From NCBI RefSeq assembly GCF_000687475.1, contig NC_057317.1:2356001-2420000 (forward strand): a stretch of DNA of 64,000 nt. The letters are read 5' to 3'. The first letter of the stretch is position 1. Each line of letters starts with the position of its first letter. The notes below the pieces were generated by a model that was not told where the DNA came from, ran no database searches, and saw nothing but the letters and a program-made list of their open reading frames with translations. Below, in pieces: positions 1 through 12,524 of the stretch. The translations under genes and the position numbers were made by a program. Origin of the DNA: Ustilaginoidea virens (Eukaryota; Ascomycota; Sordariomycetes; Hypocreales; Clavicipitaceae).

Positions 1-1413
1 GAGTGGATTGATTTCTGTCCGTGACAGTCGCCGATGACTTCACGCGATCAGTCGGGATTTGCCTTGTTGTCGTTGTTGATGATGCCAGGGGCGAAGAGTC
101 GAGTTGACTGGCGTCTTCTGCCGGATGTGCCATGTCCCGTTGCATCTGATGACTTTCCTCCAGTTTCTCCCCCATTATTCGCCAATTTTTGTACGACTTT
201 AGGGGAAGGTTTGTCACCAAGTCAAGTCAGGTCGTCGAACGTGAACGTGAATCGTCAAACGGGAGAGTATATCGGCGAGCAGTTCAAGAACGTAATTGTG
301 CTAATGTCACGACAAATCTCGTGTCCACAAAACACCAGCGGAACAAGTCCGAAACAAACTGCGCTATTTCTTTCCTCTTCATGGATCAAGTCCGTCGTTT
401 GGAGCTTCAGGTCCTCGTTTGATACAATGATTAGTGCTCTGGAATAAGCAAGCGATTAAACGATAATCAACTGCGCTGCAATGTCACTTTAAGCATTGGA
501 AGCAAGAAGTTATTACGTCCCAAAAAAGCCTGTGACTCCTTCCAGTTGTGTTGCAAAATATGCACCAAACGGTAAGAAGAGACGATGCGGGTGCGGCGGC
601 AATGAATGGTTCGGGTTTCGAGATGTAAAAGGCCGCATAGAGTGAAAAAAAACGTGCGCAAACCCCTTGCCGAGGAGTCTCGGAAAATATCCAGTTCTGG
701 TAGTCAAAGCCCAACAAAGGGCTCTGAATATAGTCTATGGGCCCAGATTCGGGGCCAGGAATGACAAGCAAATCGTCGAGGGCGGAAGAGACTCTGAGTC
801 AACCATTTGCCAGGGCTCCTCGATCGCGACCAAACAAAGCTGAACAAGTCTGGTGAGTGTGAATGATAGGAGTGAGCACGCCAGGACCGCAACTTGGTAA
901 ACAACGACTTACGGCCCGAAGGGTCCGGCCTAACGGAGGATACTGCTGGGGTTACCTTGGGGGGGGATGGGGGGGGATGTCCAAAATATGCCAGGTAAAC
1001 AAAGTATGGAGTCGGGCCATCCGCATCCAGATCTTAATCCCCAGGTTGAGACTACTTTGAGGGAGCCAACCCCGTGACCGACACAGGTTCGAAACAAGGA
1101 CAGGGATGGGTGATGGGTACCTAAGACAGACACCTCTGTCCAAGCAAAATGGGGTTTATTTTGGGAAGGTGTGAGAGAGGTAGTAATGATAGATAGTTCA
1201 ACCGCAACGACAAGCCTCGTCACGACTCCCGACGCTAGAGGTACGGACAGAATTCTCGCAGGCCCACGTCTGGCGAAAGAGCGGACAGATTGCCACTTGG
1301 ACAGAGCCGTGACAATTGAATGTCTTTACTTTGGTCGGAATTCGCAGTTGGTCCAGCGAACCCTTCAATGCCGGAACAATAATCGCCAATGGAGACGAAA
1401 CAACTCCTTGATT

Positions 1414-1414
<1 letters not shown>

Positions 1415-1459
<45 letters not shown>
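1415..1459. repeat. (CA)n dinucleotide microsatellite
   Basis: Uninterrupted CA repeat of about 22 units in intergenic DNA. It creates artefactual Cys/Val and Thr/His reading frames on the two strands. Confidence 0.95.
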
Positions 1460-1461
<2 letters not shown>

Positions 1462-4235
1462 AAGAGACGAGGGGTCATGCGAGGCTCACGGGGATCGAGT
1501 CGGGGGAAATCTGTAGCCTCAATCCGGTGTCAGTTTCGTCAGTTTCGTCAGTTTCGCGCTGAGCTAAAAAGATATTGATGGAAGTAATAAAGGGGCAGGC
1601 AGGCATAACAAACGCCCTCTGTCTCATCAAATGGTGATACTGGAAATCAAGGAGTAAAGTAAAATGTGTTCAAAACGGGGAACAGGAGAAGATGATGACG
1701 GTGAAAAGACTGTACTAGGAGGTACCTACTAGTTTAGATCCAGGACGGGAAGAAGCCAGCATGCATGCAGCAGGGAACTAACAGCGGCTGAGGGAACATT
1801 GTTGCGGACAATTTGCCACCCGTGATGATGAGGGATGGTCAGACGAAATAAAACCATTCGCTAAGCTGAGAAACGGGAAGGAACAGGGGGGGTTGCTGTC
1901 ACTGCTGTTGGGCCGTTGATCAGAAACAAGCAGGCAGGTCGGGTGTGAGTGGCGACTTTGGTGTCGGTGGCCTCAACTTGCTTGCAGGACTGACTACATA
2001 TGTTGCCTGCAGGACTCAATTTGCTTGCAGAACGGGGGCGTCGGGGCGTAGGGGCGTCTGAAAACTGAGAGGAGGGGGCACAAAATATCGATTCGACAGT
2101 GATGTTTGATAAGTACATACCAAACTAGAGAAAGGGGACATTCTGGACTTTCCCATCATGAGCTGCGGCAAGTTTTCAGTTTCTCGAACTTGCCAAACAA
2201 GACATCGATCGCAGTGCAGATAGTGCAGATGGGGCTCGCCAAGCCCCGTTATCGCTCATGTTACTCCGTAGGCAGGCGGTCGATTTGTATCCGCGCCCCT
2301 TGTCGATGGTTCGTTCCCTAGTGGGTACCGAGGGGCTTTTAGCTTCTTCGCACCCAGTCGGATTAGATATCCCTGTGCCACGGATGCCGATTGAATCGGG
2401 CATGACTGGGATGGATCTTGCAGCATATTGAGATTGACAGGTGCCTGAGCTACAGCTATGTATGTACGGACTACATGGAAGGCACCATGCGGTGGCAACT
2501 ACCAGCCAGACCTGCCAAAGCACCAGACAATGCCAGTAATGGCCCACCCTGGTAAAGCAACGTAAGAGGCACCTATTGACCTCTAGGAGGCACCAGACCT
2601 ATTGACAGTACCTGTTCCGGATTACCCCGTACTTTTGTCAATTGATCCATGTCCTTTTGAATACCTCAAGATACCAGGCCTCCTACCTGTTGACCCCAAG
2701 TCTGGCAAAGTCTTTGGGCAGGTTGAGAAATCCGCATCTGGCTGACCTATCAAAGCAGCGAGAACCGCCCACAGTTTTACAAATCAGAGGTATTTAATAC
2801 GACTTCAAGTTCCGAAATTGGCTATTCGTGCCTTCATTTGCATTTCAAGAAGAGGAAACGGAAGGGGGAAAAGATTGAAGAAGCTTGCTCAGTGGGGCCG
2901 GGCCGCCTTGAAATTATTCGCAGCCCATGATTGGCGAATACGAACAACAGACAACAGACAGCAGACAGCAGACAACAGACAACAGGGAACCGAGGGCTGG
3001 AAAGCTATGCTGATTCGCATTGACGACTGCTCATGTCTGCTACTGCAGAGGTTGTAAAGGGCTGCCCGGCAGTGGGACTTCCCCCCACCCCCCCCCCCCC
3101 CCAGCACCAGCAGTTCAAACATCGACAGGAGCTAGCGGGTATATAGCGAAGTGCTGGCCAATTAAAATGCCTATTACTGAAGAAAGCACCCACCCACTCA
3201 ATGAGAACCGGAGGTATCGCAGCCACGGCAGCACGAGCTAGAAGAAATTTATATCAGGTACAGAGCGTCACAGCTGTTTCTCACCTCGGATCTTTGCTCT
3301 TCTGCTCTAGTACAACACGTCACTTTGTCCAGAAATGGAATTTGCGGCCATGAAGATGGAAATATACCATGAATAATCCGGACGTGATATAGATTGATTC
3401 GCATCATACCCACGAAGCTCCGAATCCGTGTTTACGTGTAGCACCTTTTGGCGATGGACATTCTAAAACGACATCGGACACATAAAGTGACATCTTGGGA
3501 TGCAAGAAAGTCGCCTTAGACAGCAAAAGGCTGAAAAAAAAGGGGTCACAGGCCCTTACTAAGGCCAAAAAAGGCAAGACTTGTCAACCTGGCCTGAACA
3601 TGTCAGCATAATTATATTTTACCATGTTCGAGGGACAGCCAAGATGACTGACGTAACCATCAGGACGGCGTTGGCCACGGCACCAATATGTGGGGCGAGA
3701 GCCAGATTTTGTTGCCGTGACTTGTCAATTGAACCCATCAATAAGATCTTCGGTCTCATTTCGTTGCATTTTAAGAGGGGAAATGACATCAGCGACCAAG
3801 TTTTTTTTTCCTGGGCCATGTCTCGGGGACAGTGGATTGGATGCGAATGTTTGCTGTGGTCCGTATGAGCAGAGCAGTACGTGCTCCGTACTCTGGGTTC
3901 AAACCGCATATCTAGACCTCCCAGAGAGTTCGTCCTCGCATTTACTACCTACCTAGGTAGGTAGGCACCTCCTACCTACTTAGCTGCGTACCTAACATCA
4001 CCGGAAATACCAGCTTCACCTCTTCCGCTGCGTCGTAGAAAAGCCAGCATGCTATGCAATTGCCGACAACTGCAACGAAATTTCATTTCAATTTAACTTA
4101 ACTTAATTCCTTTTTTACCATCCCATGTCCCAGATAAGGCCAATCAAGTGAATATGGCATCCAGTAGAATAAAAACACCCGAGTCATCGTAGTGTAGGAT
4201 TCAAGGCAGCTTTTCTGCAGCAGAAAACTAATTTG

Positions 4236-4273
<38 letters not shown>

Positions 4274-4302
4274 AGAACAAGAATTGAAAAAAAAAAAAAA
4301 AA
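4236..4302. repeat. paired poly(A) tracts
   Basis: An A run of about 36 (4236-4271) and a second of 16 (4287-4302), separated by a short mixed sequence. They lie just beyond the stop of the RidA-like fragment on the minus strand. They read as poly(T) on that strand, so they are not its poly(A) tail. Confidence 0.9.
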
Positions 4303-4346
4303 TCGGTGGGGGGAGGGGGCAGAAAAAGAAAAGACCATTCGCAAAG

Positions 4347-4490
4347 TTATGCGAGCTTGGCAATCATCTCAAACTCCATTTCATCCGAGGGAATGCCGGG
4401 AATAAGTAGCGAGGCTGCTTCGACGTGTCTGGTCCTCGTGCTGTCTAGCAGAACACCATCAACAGTGGGCACACCCTCTGCCAAACACTG
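4347..4490 (-). pseudogene. possible C-terminal fragment of a RidA/YjgF-family protein
   Basis: On the minus strand an open frame ends at a TAA (4349-4347). Its last 40 or so codons resemble the C-terminus of the RidA/YjgF/UK114 family: an Arg-Thr-Arg-His-Val-Glu-Ala segment, then a short loop and a Glu-Phe-Glu-Met-Ile-Ala ending, parallel to the family's R-x-x-V-E-V ... V-E-I-E-x-I-A. Upstream the similarity fades, and another frame reads briefly coding-like at about 4503-4547. Only about 280 nt separate it from the proteasome gene, too little for the missing roughly 90 residues. I infer a truncated or frame-shifted relic; a fast-evolving gene with unseen introns is the alternative. Confidence 0.35.
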
Positions 4491-4826
4491 ACTCACTTTA
4501 CAAAATGCGACCAATTTTCTCGTCAGAGTAGACGACGTAGGAGTCCAAGTCTTAATCCTGGTCGTGTCACGATGCTGATGTGGAGTTTAAAGCAAAGAAA
4601 CGGGACCACGCGGCCTCCAGAGCCGACTCAGTCTACGTCCTCTGACCCAGCCAACCCTTGGTAACCCCTACCCCGAAAATAGGAAGCGAACAGAGGAGAA
4701 TTCACAATCAGAGGGTATAAACACGCCCTCAAACCTTTTTCAGTTCATAAAGTCGGATCCATTCCCACTATATAAAAGGCAAAGTTATTGTACAAAACCG
4801 CGCGTTTATCGTTTCGTCAACAATGT
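4491..4826. other. short intergenic spacer
   Basis: No gene recognised. The stretch is the 3' flank of the proteasome gene and contains an ACTATATAAAAGG-like TATA sequence near 4768-4780 with no obvious transcript attached to it. Confidence 0.4.
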
Positions 4827-5684
4827 TCAATCCTTCTTCATCGGCAACATGATCTCCTCAATTCCGTCTTTCGTGATAATGAGCATTTGTAACGCGTCGC
4901 CCACCTCGATATGACGTTCTACTGCGCCATCAAAGGCATCCTTGATAATCGTTTCGACTTGCGTTCGAGACAGTGGATAGCGCTCTCGTTCCTTCAAATC
5001 GTGTCCTTCACCGCTCCCGGGAATATACTGATTCTTAAAGTTGACCTGGTTGTCGAGGAAGGGCATGATCAAACTGCCCGCAGCGCCACCAGCTCGGCAC
5101 TGCTCCCGTTCGTAGCTGCCAACAGGGTCGTAGGAGTACACGGCACCCTTCCCATCCTCATCAAGCCCCCCCAGCATGGCCGTGACGTAGTATGGGAAAA
5201 AGCGCTTTCCGTAAAGGATCGTTGACAGACGCTTCGCACAGGCATTCAATGTCATGGGTTTGCCATGACGATAGCGGTAGATTTTGCAGATGGTGTCGAG
5301 CTGATCTCTGAGGGCAGCGCCATCGGCAGCAAAGCCGCAAACAGAGAGTACAATATTGGCATCATCTTGTGACGAGTTTGAACCACCAATCTTGAAAACC
5401 TTGGGAGCCATGCGAGAGTTGATGCTGTAACCACTGGTGTGTCTGGTGTCCCCTGCCATAATAGTGAAATCGGCGCCTGCGATGCCCAACGTTGAACCGC
5501 CATTGTCGGTATACCTACATCGTATTAGAGTACAAGAAAGAAAAATGTCCACTTGAGGTTTACTTGGGGGTTATGCGTACGGGTTGAAGCGATGTTCTCG
5601 AGGTTCTCCGTTTAGTTTGGGGGTATCGGAGAAAGAGTAGTTAGGGCCGTTCATGACCGGGTTTTGGCTGAACATGGCTGCCAT
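4827..5684 (-). CDS. PRE7: 20S proteasome subunit beta type-6
   Basis: Non-catalytic beta subunit of the 20S core, which degrades ubiquitinated proteins in nucleus and cytosol. Two exons: 5684-5581 and 5514-4827, with a 66-nt intron (5580-5515), giving 263 aa. The splice joins an N-terminal His-Arg-Phe-Asn-Pro to Tyr-Thr-Asp-Asn-Gly-Gly-Ser-Thr-Leu-Gly, the conserved opening of the Ntn-hydrolase fold in this subunit. A Gly-Asp-Thr-Arg segment and a Phe-Phe-Pro-Tyr-Tyr segment also fit the beta-6 (yeast Pre7, human PSMB1) group. I chose the first ATG (5684); a second in-frame ATG lies three codons on. The gene is divergent from STT4 across about 430 bp. Confidence 0.93.
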
Positions 5685-6110
5685 AATGGCAAGTTAACAA
5701 TGACAAAGGTTCGGGAGGGCGCGCAATAGATCAACAGAAATGGGGGAGACGAAAGACTGTCAATTCCGTGGTGAGCCTGGTCAGTATTTATTGATGGAGG
5801 CGCGAGGTGACCAGCACTGTACACGTCGTCAAGCTTGCAGCCTTGTGACTCGTGAGCCTGAAGGGAAAGCTTGGGGAAGCTTGGATGACTAAGCCAAGAG
5901 GAGGCGGGCTCATCGTTTCCCCGATCAGGAAGTAACCTGTCCGTACCTAAAGTATCCATATCCATTGGCAGGGGGCAACTACCCTACCCGTCGGCGAAAC
6001 ACATGGGCTTCGGCCATAAGAACCTTCGGATATCCCCCCTGCGTAGATTCTTTCCTTTGTTTCATCACCTGCAGCTCCTCCCGCCGCCTGGGACTTGTTG
6101 AGCGGCGATA
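5685..6110. promoter_or_regulatory. shared upstream region of PRE7 and STT4
   Basis: About 430 bp between two divergent start codons. It must hold both promoters, but I recognise no specific element, including no clear proteasome PACE box. This is inferred from gene positions only. Confidence 0.5.
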
Positions 6111-9100
6111 ATGACTCGAGATATTCGCGCCAGAGCGCTCCAGCGTATTGCTGCACTGTCGGCAACAAGCTCCACTGCACCATTCGACAAGTCAGACCTT
6201 GACAGGCTGTGTCGGGCATGCCATTCTACGCGAGGACAAGAACATATTCATGGAGCACATATCACAAAGCAGGCTGGCGCATTGGGCCGTATCCCCATGG
6301 TCCGTATGGAGAAGCATCTGACGCTTAGTTGTAGATATAACTGACGCCCCTGCAGTCCATCCGCGAATTCGAGGTTCTCCTGACTCTTTGCCGAACCGCC
6401 CCCGGTATTCAGTCCGATACAAGCGCGCAAAAGCTTTTGCATCGCTTGATCCCTTATATAATCGAAGCGCACACACAAGTGTTCGCCCCTTCTTCATTCT
6501 TTCGAAGGGTTGAGCCATCCCCGACTGAATCCCTAGCGTTTCACCTTACCGCGGCACTATTGTCGCTGGGCACCAATTACCTTGACCTCAAAGAGACCGT
6601 GACAGATGGTATATGGGCCTTCATCAACGCGTGCGGACAGGCTATCGAAAGCATAATCTCGCCGCAATCGGGAGATATTGATGACGTACCGGTCCAGGAT
6701 GCCCTCCGAGCCGCCAAGATTGTTCTGGCCATGCTTGGTTTCTTGGATGCCTTGTCCGCTCAAGTGTATTTCTGGAAGGCAGGAGGGAGGTTGGGATTAA
6801 TCCAGAAAATAAGACAACTCCTCTCTGAGCAGTTTCTCGTCGCAGTGGAGACATCCCTGTCAACGATTCGGAATACTCTTACTCAGACCAATGAAGTACG
6901 CGAGTGGAAGCGATTGCTCCGTCATTATTCAGCCCACGGGAGACCTCTGGGCGCCATGCTACTCCAGCGTAGCTTCATGTGGCTTGCACTTTCTAGTACG
7001 TCTTTGATGGTGGCTGACAGGCTCGCTCTTCGCAATAACCATGTCTTGGACCTCCTCATGTCAGGAGAAGATACTATTCTCAACGGCCAACGTCAACTTT
7101 TGGATGGTGATCTCAGATCGATCGATGTGTATGTTGGCATTGCTACTGAGCAGATGGATTACCTCGAGGCTGGAGCAGATTTTGTCCGCTTGGGATCACC
7201 CGATCTACAGAGGTTAGCCTACGACGTGAGATCTGTCGCCATGATTGCCCACCTGAACTGCTCTTTGCTCAATGACGACACCGCCGACTCTGATGTGTTG
7301 ATGGGCTGGCTGCAAGAGTCTCTTGAGAATCCTCTGCAAATGTCTGATCCTAACCTTGCTGCCGTTGTTCTACGATGCATGGCTCTGATTTGCCGGGTTT
7401 CACCATCATATTCCTCCACCGTTAGCCGGGCTCTTAGTCGCTTCTTGGTCAAGACTGTCCCCTGCGAGGACACTGCGAAGGTGGCTGCTAAGAGTTTAGC
7501 CTTTGTGTTGAAAACGTTATCAAAGGACGCAGTGATTAGCACCCTTTACTCTCTTGGGAATGTTCTGAGCCCCGATTCGGAGGCGGAGATGGCCAACGAA
7601 GCGCTTAATGGTACCCTTGGCCGTGGTGATGCTCTGACCACAGAATACGACCGCCGCCACTCCACTGCAAGCTCGATATCCTTTCTCGTTAACGGTGAGC
7701 ACGGAACCGCTCTCGTTTCTGGCAATGTTGTGGAAGCTATTTGCACCATTGCCATTGAATGCCAAGACGAAAAGATCACTGCATTAGCTCAATCCATGCT
7801 TTTGCAGAAACTGGACAAGGTCAACGCGAGCGTTGACGCAGAAGTTATTGCTGGCGCAGCCAAATTGTCCCTTCACGGAGAACAGCTCGAGTTTCGTTCA
7901 CTTCTTAGAATGTACAGCAGACTATGTCACATTGGCGTGGTCGACCACAAGGAGTTCCTCCTAGCCGCGGTAAGCGAGCAGTTTCGATTTTCTTCTTGTC
8001 TGTTTTGCTGAAAGTTAAAACTTCTGTAGGTGATGAAAGCGCGCACCCTCATCTCTGCCAACTTGAAACGAGACTCTCCCCTTTTCAACGTGTACTGGGA
8101 ACATTTACTGGACGCTATCATTTCTCTGGGTGATGCCGAATCTCCTCACCAAACTAAAGAGTCCGATGTGCGATTAGCTGCTCTAGAAATTGCGGAATTG
8201 TTGCATCCTCTTGCCGTCTTCATGTCAAGCAATGACCTCGCGTCGGAACCGATCGAGGACGACGAGGCATACTCGCTCTTAAAAGATGCATGGTTCAATA
8301 TTGTAGTCCACGGATTTACCACATCCACAGACCGCGGCAAGAAGTATCTCAACGAACTTCGAACTATTGCTGTTCATTCGCCACCGTTAGTTGCCGGAGA
8401 GAGAACCGAAGTCGTTGAAAGCGATATCGAGTTAAATACGGTGCTTAGAAGAGCGAACAGCGCAGAGAGAGAAGCAACACAAAAGAAACTTTTAATCGAA
8501 CTCATCCCATCCAAAGCCGCTGACATCAAGAGCTTGAGCTATCGAAAGGTCATATTTCTACAAGCCGCATACCTTGTGGAGAGCCTACGTGCCGACGCAG
8601 GAGACTGCACCAAAGTCCTCTCGTACTTCCTGGAGCCGAGTATGCGAAGAGGAGAAGTCAGCAGTACAATGGAAGGCATCGCCTCAGCCGTCCTCGACAA
8701 GTATCTCAAAAAGACGCTCAGTGGGTCTGCGCCAACTTTCTCGGCTCAGTATGCTTCGGATCAGCTTGCTATCATTTTTTGCGTTTGTTGCCATCGCATC
8801 GAGCGTGTGCAGCAGGCAGCGTTTACTTGTGCTGACCGTCTCATCCGGGATGTGCCATCTGCCCTATGTCAGAGAAAATCACTCTTCGCTCTACTTGAGT
8901 TGTTGTCGCTCATGTGGTCAAGTTGTCTGGAGGCTGAAACGGACCTGTATGCGCCGAGATCTGTATTTAGGTCCGAGATCGGAAAGGTGACGCTCGAGCT
9001 TTCTGACGACTACGAGTTCCGCCGACGGACGCTAGATACCCTCAATCGAAAGGCAAGGTCATGGGTCAGTGCAGCTGTCGGCTTAGCCCCGATGGACATC

Positions 9101-12100
9101 AAAGGCCTGCTCCAGACGTATTTATCGGACTTTCATGACGAAGGAGCCTACGGCCGCATCTCTTTAGGCAGGTCATTTGCCCTAGAGCTGGGTTCCATCA
9201 TACCGTCTACCGATAACCGTCTCCAGTCGCTCGAGAGGGTAGGTGACTGCAATATCAACACCGCGTCAGATTTCATTGCGCAATATACTACAAGACAGGA
9301 ATACCGATACGGCGAAACCTTGCCTGACCGTGGAACTGAGCTCATTAGCTTCATGATGGAGATTCGACGCCAGTCTTTCCCCCAGTCAACTGTGACTGAC
9401 AGTGCCAACGCTGCCACTGCGTTAGCCCACGTTGAGGCTAGGATCCTGAGTAACAAAGCGACATCTCTACCTGAAGTGCGAGAAATTCTACGGAGAGCTG
9501 CAGCCTTGCTTTGCCGCAGCCCCAGAGATGAGTCCGCTGTTGCTCGATATCTTGTCAGCATTCCATTCGCACTCTTTACCAAGCAATCCATCAAGCTTGG
9601 CGCCTCTTTGTGGCTTGGGGTCATGAATGAAAACCCCCGACTGGAACCAAAGCTCGTAAACAGTATCGCGCAACAGTGGGAACTCACAATTACACGGAAA
9701 GTCGGACTCTTCAGTCCACTGCTGACACACCCGGATCCGTTCTTTCTAAGAATGGATTTCAGCCCGAGTGACCTTGAGCTCCTGGCGAAGAAAAGGCAGG
9801 CTATCCATGATTTACTTTCTCCCCACACGCAACTTGTTCACTTCTTCATGAGTCACTTCAACGCAACTCGTTTGGGTAGTACCGATACGCAGAGAGTGTT
9901 CTGTCGTATGCTTGATCTCACACTGACCGCCCTCCGAGAGGCACACTCGCATCCCATGTCTCGAGAACTGCGATTCCAAATCGTCCTGCTGGGACTCAAA
10001 TTTCTTCGCTCCAGTACCCTAATGGGAGCCACCACGCAGCGGAGGTTCAAGGAGAAGATCTTGTCAGCAGGTCTCGGATGGTTCAGAAACGCCCCCAAAT
10101 GGTCTTTTGGTAGCAATATTCTTCAGCTCAAGACAGAACTGAGACTAATTGCAGATGTCTTGACTGCTATGAAAGTTGTTTCCTATGTTGGCGCTCAGAC
10201 TGGCCCCAATGTCGACTCCCTGCAGGCAAAGGAGCAGCTACTTCAAATGCTGCTGGAAAACGAGCAATCCAGGTTGGCAGTGTGGGTTAGCCCTCTCAGC
10301 CAACATGGGCTGCTGCACCTGTCAGCGCCGAGCGTGTCCAAATCGCTGGCCGAAAGCGCACTGCTTCCTCTTGTCAAGACAGCCTGGCAGCAAGACCCGT
10401 CCATCGCCATCGAGCTTGCCACGAGGTTCCAGTTTCCGCGACTGCACCGGGAAGTTAGGCAATTGCTATTGTCATTCCCCGAACAAGCGGTGTCTGACCC
10501 GGAGGCACTGCCTCTGCTGTTTGGCGGACACCTCCCAGATGATGTAAACGTACAGCTCAAGGTATGGTTTCTGTCTCGTCGAAAACGAAACGGTTATGCA
10601 AAAACACCAACACTGACGTGACGTAGTTCCTCCTTATGTGGAGCCCAGTCAATCCATTGACAGCAGTCACTCTGTTCCTTCCGGCTTACAAGGAACATCC
10701 GTTCATCATTCAATATGCCATGAGGGCGCTGGAAAGCCATTCTGTGGATGTGACTTTCTTCTATGTACCTCAAATTGTTCAGACACTGAGATATGATAAC
10801 CTGGGTTATGTTGAGAGATATATTCTCGAAACGGCGCAATTCTCCCAGTTATTTGCGCACCAGATCATTTGGAACATGAAAGCCAATTCGTACAAGGACG
10901 ACGACGCTCAGATACCGGACGCGATCAAACCTACTCTTGATAGCGTCATGGAAAAGATGGTGGACAGCTTTTCCCCCGAGGACAAGGACTTTTTTGAGCG
11001 AGAGTTTGCCTTTTTTGACGAAGTAACCGGCATTTCTGGAAAGCTCAAGCCTCTCATCAAGCGTCCAAAGCCTGAGAAGAAACAGAAGATTGAAGAGGAG
11101 CTTCGGAAGATCAAAGTAGAGGTTGGGGTGTATCTGCCCAGCAATCCCGACGGCGTGGTCATTGGCATTGATCGCAAATCCGGCAAGCCTCTCCAGAGTC
11201 ATGCCAAAGCCCCTTACATGGCCACGTTTCGTATTCGCAAGAACAAGAGCGGCGCAGACGAGCTGATCGATGGTGCCGCCGTCGAAGAAACCGAAAAGAG
11301 AGTGCAGGACGCGTGCCAAGACAGTGCCATTGAGGTTTGGCAGTCGGCCATCTTCAAGGTCGGCGACGACTGCCGACAGGACGTGCTGGCCCTGCAGATG
11401 ATTTCCGCCTTCAGAGGCATCTTCCACAGCGTGGGCTTGGACGTGTACGTCTTCCCCTACCGAGTGACAGCCACAGCTCCCGGCTGCGGAGTCATTGACG
11501 TGCTGCCCAACTCTGTCTCGCGCGACATGCTTGGCCGAGAAGCCGTCAACGGCCTCTACGACTACTTTGTTTCCAAGTATGGCAATGAGGACTCTTTACG
11601 GTTCCAGCGCGCACGCAACAACTTTGTCAAATCCATGGCTGCCTATTCCGTCATTTCTTTCCTGCTCCAATTCAAGGATCGGCACAATGGCAACATCATG
11701 ATTGACGACGCCGGGCATATTCTCCACATTGACTTTGGCTTCTGCTTCGACATTGCCCCCGGAGGCATCAAGTTCGAGCGCGCCCCGTTCAAGCTGACCA
11801 GCGAGATGGTGGCGGTGATGGGGGGCTCAACCGAGCACCAGAGCTTCAAGTGGTTCGAGGAGCTCTGCGTCAAGTCGTTCCTGGCAAGCAGGCAGTACTG
11901 CGAGAAGCTGAGCCAGATCGCGCTGCTCATGATGGACAGCGGCTTGCCTTGCTTCAAACCCGAGAGCGTGAAGCACTTCAAGGAGCGTTTTGTTCTGGGC
12001 AAGACGGAGAGGGAGGCAGCAGACTTTATGAAGGGCTTGATCAAGACCAGTTACTCGAGCTACAGCACCGGTGTCTACGACCAGTTCCAGCTGCTGACCA

Positions 12101-12117
12101 ATGGCATCCCCTATTAA
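6111..12117 (+). CDS. STT4: phosphatidylinositol 4-kinase, type III alpha
   Basis: Makes phosphatidylinositol 4-phosphate at the plasma membrane, supplying PI(4,5)P2 synthesis and cell-wall integrity signalling. Four exons: 6111 to about 6299, 6356-7969, 8030-10561 and 10627-12117, about 1,941 aa; yeast Stt4 is 1,900. Most of the protein is helical repeat, followed by the lipid-kinase unique region and the PI3/4-kinase domain over roughly the last 290 residues. The catalytic loop Asp-Arg-His-Asn-Gly-Asn is near residue 1796 (11677) and the Asp-Phe-Gly motif near 1814 (11731). Introns 2 and 3 are phase 0 with clear GTAAGC/TAG and GTATGG/TAG borders. The first donor is uncertain: a frame-compatible GTCCGT at 6300 gives a 56-nt intron with a CTGAC branch sequence at 6341, but other donors are possible. 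Convergent with the CDF gene. Confidence 0.93.
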
Positions 12118-12524
12118 GGGTCTCTTGTCTATTTTGGCTTTGCCTGTTTTCTCTTTCATCCACCGGCCTCCGCCCCGCCTTGGCCTAGCACAGGTAGTTC
12201 TTTTTTTTTTTTTCCTATTCCTTGTCCAAGGGTGAAATCACCCTCTGCGCTTCGTTGCCATGATTTGTACACCAAAAAGCAAACCCTTGTATACGCCCCG
12301 CGTAAGTAATATATACAGTTGCCTGGAAAGTTGGTCTATGAAACAACATGTGCTATGCTGGTGACGTAGATTCGGCCAAGATGCCTGCAGATTCTTTTCA
12401 GACGAGCAGCGAAGAGTCTAGTAAAGACGGAGCCTCCATGTTGCTGAAACTTTTGTTTTTCTTTTCTTTTCTTTTCTGTTCTTTTCTTTTCTTTTACGCA
12501 AGGTAGTCAGTCAAGTTCTTGTAC
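12118..12524. terminator. convergent 3' flanks of STT4 and the CDF gene
   Basis: About 400 bp between two convergent stop codons. It contains T-rich stretches near 12202-12214 and a TTTTC-repeat polypyrimidine stretch at about 12450-12495. No gene is seen; it presumably holds both 3' UTRs and polyadenylation sites. Confidence 0.5.

Larger units (their letters stand above)
1..4346. other. intergenic region, no gene recognised
   Basis: I find no recognisable protein in any frame; the ORFs present are short and match no family I know. The region holds a (CA)n microsatellite at 1415-1459, a CAGACAA-type short tandem stretch near 2946-2985, a C-rich run near 3081-3102, and a cluster of TACCTAGGTA motifs at about 3949-3990. 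A 3' end or a small fast-evolving gene cannot be excluded. Confidence 0.5.

Noticed and set aside
4236..4302. Retroposed poly(A) tail of the RidA-like fragment
   Set aside because: On the fragment's strand the tract is poly(T), the wrong orientation for a tail.
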